A stretch of 64,000 nucleotides of DNA, from positions 930,001 through 994,000 of the forward strand of contig NW_026944385.1 of NCBI RefSeq assembly GCF_033439725.1, given 5' to 3'. This document shows positions 57,140 through 64,000 of this stretch, one piece after another (position 1 is the first letter of the stretch; each line of letters starts with the position of its first letter). The notes beneath the pieces were generated by a model. That model was not told the DNA's origin. It did not search any database and saw only the letters and a program-made list of their open reading frames with translations. Source of the DNA: Neurospora tetraspora (Eukaryota > Ascomycota > Sordariomycetes > Sordariales > Sordariaceae). The position numbers were made by a program, and so were the translations under genes.

Positions 57140-58700
57140 ACCCTGTTTCGCAGCCCTGGCATGCAGCTCTCTCCGCCAATCGACTCGTCTACAAAGGTGT
57201 TGGCGGCCGCGCCGGTAGTATGTTGCAAGCCAACCACCATGGTTATGACATGCCAGGATGGAAGGGAAGAGGTGGGCTAATGCAGGCAGATGAAGAACGT
57301 AGGTTAAGGTAGGCAGACAAAGAAGGTAGGTTAAGGCAGGTACATGAAGGAGGTCTATCGTGATCAGTTTGTCATAGTGGATTACCAAACCGTCATCCAA
57401 CAATCAGACTCGGCGACTAACTGCATACACATAACTGGGCCGAGGAGTACTAGGAACCAATCAGGAATGGTCTTCTGACCGAGTGCAATCTTGGTGTTAC
57501 CCGTGTAAAAGATCTAGCCGCAGTGTTAGGACGGTCAACTTTTCTCATAATCCGCCCAATTATATTCATCTTTTTAGCGCCGCCTCCCCACTTACCGTCT
57601 TGCCTCCGTCCGAACGATATGGATATGGGAGCTGGTGGTTCGGTTTTTTGACCCTACCACGTGATTAAAAGACCCGTTTCCTGTCCTTCCCGCTCCCATA
57701 GATAAGCCGACATATCGGAAGCATGTCTATGGGAGGAGGTTTTTACAGGGGTTTGGATGACTCAGCCAAAAACGCCGCCGCCGTTTCTTGCAACCGTTTT
57801 CATTGCCTTCGCCATCGAGTGCACCGTTCCACTTAGGCCAAGCCCAGCTGAGTGGGCTAGGCATACACTACACAAGGTGCTTACCCCTGCCATTTATTTA
57901 CCCCTGGTTGGCTTTTGGAAGGTGTGGTTGGCTTTGGTGAACACTTTTCTCCGTACGTATATCGCTTCAGGCGAGTTAGAAGGGCCTCAAGATATAAATT
58001 GTGTCTTTACCCTCGGATTCCCGATTGAACCAAATAAGCAAACTTCTGTCCCATTCTAATCACATTCATTGTATATCCATTCTTCCCCGTTAATTCTACC
58101 ACATGAATTACGGCCCCTACGTTGCGAGGGTTGTGTTGGTTTTTATATAAAACCCTCCTTCCGAGTTTTCTAATTAATTTCTCCTCTCAAATATACTGAG
58201 CTCGTAAGCCATTGCAACTTGAGAGGGTATTATTTAAGTCTCACGGTGCCGATCGCACTCCATCCATATGCAATACGGAAGGGATGGAGCTATGAAAACC
58301 GCCGATACCGCCGACTGAACGCGACGTCGAAGAATGGAAAAGAAGAGCATTTGCCGACGTCGACGAATTTACGGTAACAACACATGAGCGTTCGCTTTGT
58401 AAAAAGACCAAAGCCGAGCGAGAACGCGCGTGGCGTCTATAGAATAGGTATATATTTTATTATTTTGCTATTTTCTTTAATATTGCGTATTAACGCTTTT
58501 TAGATTTATTATAAATGTATTACAATTAATACAAAAAGAGGCTAATAAGGTTTGGTTTGGCGTGTGCCAAAATAAGAAAAAGTCTATTACTATCTGCAAG
58601 AGCTTTCTGGCCGACTATACACGCTATGCAAGATGCAAGCGTCTATATATAGACGGTACCGAGGAACAGAAGCAGGTACCAACAATTCAGTCAGTAGTAA
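57140..58700 (+). repeat. Long dispersed repeat, less mutated copy
   Basis: Partner of 14420-15690, with an extra segment (about 57190-57477) missing there. GC-normal over the half that is RIP-mutated in the partner. Contains the same hairpin (57693-57702 and 57726-57735). No recognised coding domain. Confidence 0.75.
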
Positions 58701-59140
58701 CTATTATTGCTTTATAGAAGCATATAATAGCTCAAGCTGATGTTGTAATATTCGCGAAGAGAAGGGATCGAGATTCGAATGAAGATTCAGACGAAGATTC
58801 CAAACAATGGAGATTGCTTGGCAACCATAGGAAGGCCCGTAGAGAGGTTATCTAGGTAGATTCCCTTCTTACCTATACTAATACTATATATTAATATTTC
58901 TTCTCACAGTAGATCTAATCAACTCTTGTATAAAAGTTCAACCTCTTATATAGACAAACATTTAAGAAAACTGAAGCCACCACAGACGATGTTCTGCTTA
59001 TTCTTAGCACTTTGTGAGAACGCGCAGTCGATATACCCTGTAATCCCAGATGTCGTCTTGCCTTTTATATATTAGTACTTATAGGAAGCATTGGCTTTCG
59101 GCCTGGCACTTATGAGAACATACTTTATGGACAAGTCAAG

Positions 59141-59360
59141 TGTCATGGGGCTGGCGCCCGTGGCTGAAATGCCTGGCAGTCTTGCCAGGCGAGTGCTCCA
59201 CTCTCGCGGCAGGCAACACTAGCCTGTGCGTGCGCACGCCTCTTTTTTTAGGACAGCCGGCCAGGCTGCCCAGAGGGCATCCTTTCTCCCCTTCTCTCTT
59301 CGTAGAACCTTATCGATTCTTTTGGCCAGCATCTGTGTCAACTATGCTACACCCCTTACA
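59141..59360 (+). mobile_element. LTR-like element, TGTCATGGGGCTGG...CCCCTTACA
   Basis: About 220 bp. Termini and the CTTCGTAGAACCTTA motif as in 56209-56476. Flanking pentamers TCAAG and CCTAA differ, so it may be one LTR of a rearranged element, given that the 140 bp before it follow the LTR at 45422-45619. Confidence 0.6.
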
Positions 59361-59446
59361 CCTAAGAAGAAGCTAAGTCCATTGTACGCTAGTCTTTATA
59401 ATAATTTTAATTAAAATATATTTAGGCTAAGATACATTTAATAACA

Positions 59447-60118
59447 CCCTATTGTAATAATATTAATATTAAAAGAATATTCCTACAGTTCGCAACCTTC
59501 GCCCTTCTTAAAAGAATTAGAACTAGAAGTGATACATACTATTAAATTATAGGCTCTAAATATCTAAGGCATCTATTCTAAATTTAAAATTTTTTTACTT
59601 ATTAGTAATATCTAATATATATAACACTGTAAGATATATAGTATCCTTAAGTCATCCTTATATAACTAGGCTATCACTAAGATGCTACATTTCTTTCCAA
59701 TTGAAGAATTGGCATGGTGATTTAGCAAGGCAATTCGTTGTTTGAAGTTTTACAAAAAAGATATAGAGATTTGTTCTAGTAATAGAATTGTTATAATATT
59801 TATATTCTCTTCTATAATGGTTCTCAGCGTTCGTTACATTATATCATACATATTATTACACACTATCGTAATAATAGTAATATTGAAAGAATCTGCCTAT
59901 AGTTAGCCACCTTCGCCCTTTTTAAAAGAATTAGAACTAGAAGTGATATACACTATTAAATTATAAACTCTAAATATCTAATGTATTTGTTCTAAATTTA
60001 AGAAATTTTCACCTATTGGTGATATTTAATATATATGACACCGTGAGATATATAGTATCGTCAAGTCATCCTTGGATAACTAGGCTATTACTTTGAGATG
60101 CTACGTTTCTTTCCAACC
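59447..60118 (+). repeat. Two diverged direct repeats of about 260 bp
   Basis: 59447-59702 and 59857-60118 share long identical runs (TTAAAAGAATTAGAACTAGA, CTAAATATCTAA, GATATATAGTATC, AACTAGGCTAT). Separated by about 155 bp. Could be LTRs of a tiny element or a tandem duplication; differences are mixed, with many transitions. Confidence 0.7.
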
Positions 60119-60214
60119 GTATACTATCCAATTATTCTACAATAGATCCACTTTTTCTGGGGTGTACTAAACTAAATTAGCGTTCCGTTCCCTCGGGATA
60201 CTTAAACCAAGCGG

Positions 60215-60790
60215 CTAGTAATTCAGTGCGAACGTAGCACCAATAATCACTCCAGCATGCGGAAGATTTTTTACCGCCCTTGCAAAAACTGGTTGTAATG
60301 AGACTATTGGCATGCTTGATCGTTTATTAGATAAAGATAAGGAGGTTTGCCACAGGTGTAATGCGAGCGCTATACTCGAAATCTCTATAGTGCTTAGTAA
60401 AGAGGGATAACAATCGGATATTGATGTAAGAGCTGAGATTGCGTGAATTCTAGATGGGATTAACGTAAACGAGCTATTCCAGAGGTAGGAGGCGACTGTT
60501 GTAACCGGAAGTTTAGTATTGTTTAATGAGACGGAGTCGTTCGGTAGAGAGGGAATTATTATAATAATTGAGGTTATGCTTGTTTTACATAAAGTGGATA
60601 CTAACGAAATAGTTATCAATTGGCTTGATCCCAGGTTATCTATCGTAAATATTTTAAAAGATAAACTTAGGGAGCTACGGGTAATACCTAATGTGGATGA
60701 TTCTATAGTATCCGATAAAATATTAAGATAGCGAACAGTCCCATTTTGAACGGGTATAGTTTTTATAGTATTACCAATTATAACCTTAAC
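60215..60790 (-). CDS. Unrecognised AT-rich ORF, 5' side interrupted by a solo LTR
   Basis: Open minus-strand frame of about 190 codons from the LTR edge (VIIGNTIKTIPVQNGTVRYL) to a stop at 60215 (ends GVIIGATFALNY). Ser/Ile/Leu-rich, no known motif. Beyond the LTR at 61014-61240 another minus-strand open stretch (EYVIPFKYPNCPQLLVFEFI) has similar composition, so both may be exons of one decayed gene. Function unknown. Confidence 0.4.
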   Translation of the reverse strand, partial: VKVIIGNTIKTIPVQNGTVRYLNILSDTIESSTLGITRSSLSLSFKIFTIDNLGSSQLITISLVSTLCKTSITSIIIIIPSLPNDSVSLNNTKLPVTTVASYLWNSSFTLIPSRIHAISALTSISDCYPSLLSTIEISSIALALHLWQTSLSLSNKRSSMPIVSLQPVFARAVKNLPHAGVIIGATFALNY

Positions 60791-61008
60791 TGTCACGGCG
60801 TAGCCAAACAGTGATGATGATACTATTTGACTAACTTGGACTGAAGACAAGAGGTTGAAGAGGGGAAGAAATCCCAAAAGGGAAGGCTCGATACGGGAGC
60901 TGGGTTTTATACCCTGGCTGGGAGGCAACCAGAGCCAAGCCCAGAACCTGCACCTGCACCTGGAACCCATGACGGCACGTGACAGCCCAGAGGGTGCCAG
61001 CCGTCACA
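60791..61008 (+). mobile_element. Solo LTR with target duplication TTAAC
   Basis: 218 bp, TGTCACGGCG...GCCGTCACA, flanked by TTAAC at 60786-60790 and 61009-61013. GC-rich against an AT-rich background. The first ten bases equal the insert at 21277. Confidence 0.85.
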
Positions 61009-61013
61009 TTAAC

Positions 61014-61713
61014 TATATAATAGTTTTCAATAGATACTCCACATTGCTTAACTTAGGTTAGTTTATATTAAAGGGATCGAAGACTTGAGAGAAATACCAA
61101 AAGACAAGCGCATCGCCACTTGGAAGAGGTGGTACAATAAATTCAAATACTAATAGTTGCGGGCAATTGGGATATTTAAAAGGGATTACGTATTCGACGT
61201 CGGCAGTAATTATAATAGCTTCGCATAGCGACTCTACATTTCCACTTTCAAAAGTTAATTAAATACTTTACGAGGAGCTTTTGCGTTGAATTTACATAGC
61301 ACGAATAGGGAATCCAGGAGTTAATTGTAATGGAGGTTCTACAATACAAAGGCTATTTATAGAAGCGCCAACAGCGATGTAAAAGAAGAGAAATTGCCAC
61401 AGTATATTGATTGGATAGAACATAGTAGTTGTAATGAGAGGGGTTAAAGAAGACACTAAATATACAGTATAAATTAAAAGAGAGAAGGGGTATATATAGT
61501 TCTCTTTAACGATAGAAGCTGGCTTTTAGATTTAAACTTTATATTTTACTCATTGTATGAGCCCATTATATCTTCTCTCTATACGAACACTAGCACTATA
61601 GATAACCTTGTAGATCTACAAATGTTCGAGGATTTAAATCCTAAATCTTTCTTACTTCCTCCACCACCACAATCAACGCGGTTGCTAACACTGTTTGATC
61701 CAATTGATTCAGC
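61014..61713. other. AT-rich stretch with minus-strand coding-like segments
   Basis: Minus-strand segments such as NILWQFLFFYIAVGASINSL (about 61350-61410, hydrophobic) and the one noted at 61040-61240 look protein-like but are separated by stops. No reliable exon model. Confidence 0.35.
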
Positions 61714-61845
61714 GTGTCTACATTGCAAAAGGTATTTCTTCCTACTATATTATATTACCTTTACTCAATTAACAAACATAGACATTTTCATAACCGAGAT
61801 GTCCAACTTGAGACTTTAATATTAGAATTAATTAGAAGCGCAAGA

Positions 61846-62031
61846 ATCGAACGTCGTTTGGACAGAATGGATAGAGATCAGGAAAGAGATAAACGGTTGG
61901 AGGTTCTTAAAAACGACATAATGAGAATCTCTAAGATATCCGAAACGGCATTAGAATCCATAAATACCGTAGCTTCTAGATTGGAGAGCCTTTCTATCAA
62001 CGTTACAGAGCTTTTAAAAAATACAGCGTAA
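61846..62031 (+). CDS. Small coiled-coil ORF, partial
   Basis: The reading RRLDRMDRDQERDKRLEVLK, then NDIMRISKISETALESINTV, ends ELLKNTA and stop. Strong heptad pattern, charged, soluble. Probably the last exon or remnant of a larger gene; unrecognised. Confidence 0.35.
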   Translation: MERRLDRMDRDQERDKRLEVLKNDIMRISKISETALESINTVASRLESLSINVTELLKNTA

Positions 62032-62999
62032 ATTAATAGACGATGAGTCTAAATAAACGCCTGCCATTATTACCAAAGACAAACATAAATCGTAATAAAA
62101 AAGATGAAATAACTTATATACATTTACTAGAAAAAGAAAATTAACAACTTAAACTTTAAAATTAAAGGTTATTACACTAGCTAAATTAGTTAGAGTTGTC
62201 TTATTTACTACTACGCCGGAATCTTGCACGGGAATTAAAATAGCGTGACGAAATGGTTACAAATATCGCAACGACAATTATTAGCGCATTCCGACAATAT
62301 CAAACTATAGTAACTACGAATCCACCGTCGGGTCGTATTTCTGCCGACGATTCAGAAGAGATAAAAATCGGACTAAAACAAGAAGACGCTTGAATTCTTA
62401 GCACGGTAACGAAAGGATCAAATGATGATTATGGCAGAATTAGATTGCAAATCTCGAATGTAGAAAAAGGAAACTAGACTTTAAAAGGTAATATACCCCA
62501 TAGGTGGCGAAAATAGGAGATAGCCAACTGATAATCCAAAGATAGAATACCACCTCCTACCAGCAACCATATACGTATATATACCCGTAACCATCCTCTA
62601 TTATCCACCTTCAACTACTCAAGCTATTCGGTCTTTTTATTCCTTCTACAACTAATTCTTTATTCTTCAACATATCTATCACTTGCCAAGTCCGAGACTC
62701 TACCAACAGACCGCTAAAGGGAGTTTATGCTACTCTTAAACTCGTCGAACCGCTACATCCAACCGATATATATTCCGGCCAGACCGATGATAATAGTGAC
62801 ATCAGAGACTGGCGTCTAATGAAAGACGGAGACGACGAAAACAAACAAGGAACCCCCATCTGGGGGGTGCCAGGGAGCACTTGGCACATTGTTGTCTGTG
62901 TGGAATCCCATAAATTGCTTGGCAACACTTATCCTATCAACAAACCCCACCCGAACTTCTCGGTCACGGCTTCAGCATATCACAACGTTAACCTCCGCG
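62032..62999. other. Intergenic, nothing recognised
   Basis: AT-rich to about 62700 and GC-normal after. No supported gene. Confidence 0.4.
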
Positions 63000-63348
63000 T
63001 ATCTAGCGTGGCATACAAAATACGCCACGGGCACGGGATTGTGGAGAGGCGATCTCCTACACCTTATCCTACTCCGGAATATCCTCAGCCCCCAACCTCG
63101 CACATGGCAGACAAACCGTGGCATCCCTTACCGGAGAGGCTACCTACTATATGGAACGATGGGCGCGTGAATTTTCTCGGAAGGCACCGGAGCGGGAGTT
63201 CTCCCCGGCCGAAATACAGTCATTCCTACTGGATCATAGATGCTCAGCTCGTGTGGCGGTGGAGAAGGCGCAGCAGTGGATGGGCAGAACGAGGGCAGGG
63301 AGGGAGAAGATGAAGAGGGCGGATTCTTTCGTTACGGTGTCAGACTAG
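63000..63348 (+). pseudogene. BCS1-like AAA ATPase remnant with internal deletion
   Basis: One frame gives WQTNRGIPYRRGYLLYG, the BCS1-family lead-in to Walker A. It breaks off before the P-loop is complete, and in another frame the C-terminal block EREFSPAEIQSFLLDHRCSA and VAVEKAQQWM follow to a stop at 63348. Everything between (Walker A and B, sensor, arginine finger) is deleted. The intact family forms mitochondrial-type or related AAA ATPases common in ascomycete accessory genomes. Confidence 0.7.
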
Positions 63349-64000
63349 ACTTGAGATCTGCTCGGGAGTCGAGTCCTAGCTCTGCCGGATTTGGATCGGT
63401 TTCTTGGTTTTCTCGGAGAGGTTGGCCAATCAGAGACACTACTGGTTGCTAAGGAGGCTCGTTTTGTTTACTCATCTCTCATTTACGAACTTCGAAAGAT
63501 TGGCAGTTAGGCCCTCTGAATCGGCCATGCTAAACCTCGGTTCATCATTTGTCGAAGTATTCCAGAGTTTATTGCTACCTTCTCCGCATTGCTGTCTGTA
63601 GTGTCTCTTGCCGACGTGGGTAGCGCATTAGGTTATCATCAAATCTCCATGGAGGCACCATCCCGTAAACTCATTTGGGAACGCACCTCACGAGCCCCAT
63701 CTCGCCAAGCCCCATCTCGCCAAGCCCCATTTACAAACCGGCGCTTCTTCCGGGAAAGCGATCTTAGCTCTGGAAAGTGCGAATGAACGGGTTCTAGTAA
63801 CTACGGCTGGCTCTGTATCCGTTACTGGAGTCTCGAAGCAACGTATGGCGTGTCAGCCTCTTTAAGCTTCGGCTGGCGGTCGATCTCCCGCTATGGATCG
63901 CCTTCAGGGATGGTAAGCCACAATCAGCCCTACGGGGATGGCGGTGGTGCAGGATTTGAGCACTGGGCGCTCCACATTGCCAACACGGAAGAACCTGCTG
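63349..64000. other. Right-hand edge, no gene recognised
   Basis: Contains a short tandem of CCCCATCTCGCCAAG (63695-63728). No supported gene. Confidence 0.4.

Overview
The window reads as nuclear DNA of a filamentous ascomycete (Pezizomycotina, probably a Sordariomycete). The grounds are short introns of about 50-95 nt with GTRNGY donors and CTAAC/CTGAC-type branch sites, HET-domain and NLR-like genes (NB-ARC with TPR, ankyrin or purine-phosphorylase modules), a GH71 glucanase, a THI5 gene with a TPP riboswitch in a 5'UTR intron, and a large AT-rich block of C-to-T/G-to-A mutated transposons, the hallmark of repeat-induced point mutation (RIP).

Layout. 1-2.1 kb: 3'-truncated (window edge) NB-ARC/TPR NLR gene, minus strand. 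2.1-11.3 kb: a nearly identical HET-ankyrin gene present twice, head-out, as an inverted duplication around a 2.5-kb spacer of solo LTRs and DNA-transposon and LINE scraps. The two genes are almost identical except in the ankyrin array. 11.7-14 kb: small uncharacterised genes. 14.4-30.3 kb: RIP-mutated block with a Ty3/Gypsy chromovirus, a second Gypsy fragment holding a young un-RIPed LINE, a RIP-killed copy of NLR TPR repeats, solo LTRs and a hAT element whose 8-bp target duplication is still readable. 31-45 kb: ordinary gene island: a TA-flanked MITE, an unknown two-exon gene, a GH71 gene with an in-frame stop, a NAP/Vps75-like gene cut at its 3' end by a non-LTR tail, biotin synthase, and a complete THI5 pyrimidine synthase. 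46-55 kb: graveyard of NLR/HET pieces: a chimeric purine-phosphorylase/NB-ARC/ankyrin pseudogene, a Gypsy fragment, a HET fragment, three orphan ankyrin cassettes (one of them the tail of the chimera) and a second phosphorylase/NB-ARC fragment. 55-64 kb: LINE 3' ends, more solo LTRs, a long repeat also seen at 14.4 kb, unrecognised AT-rich ORFs and a deleted BCS1-like AAA gene.

Main theme: one 34-residue ankyrin cassette, always ending in almost the same C-terminus and the same 3' flank with a PIF/Harbinger-like fragment, occurs five times attached to different recognition-gene modules. This points to shuffling of ankyrin sensors between HET and NLR genes, beside a RIP-active repeat block. 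The metabolic genes (biotin, thiamine) form an independent housekeeping island and show no functional link to the NLR/HET regions.
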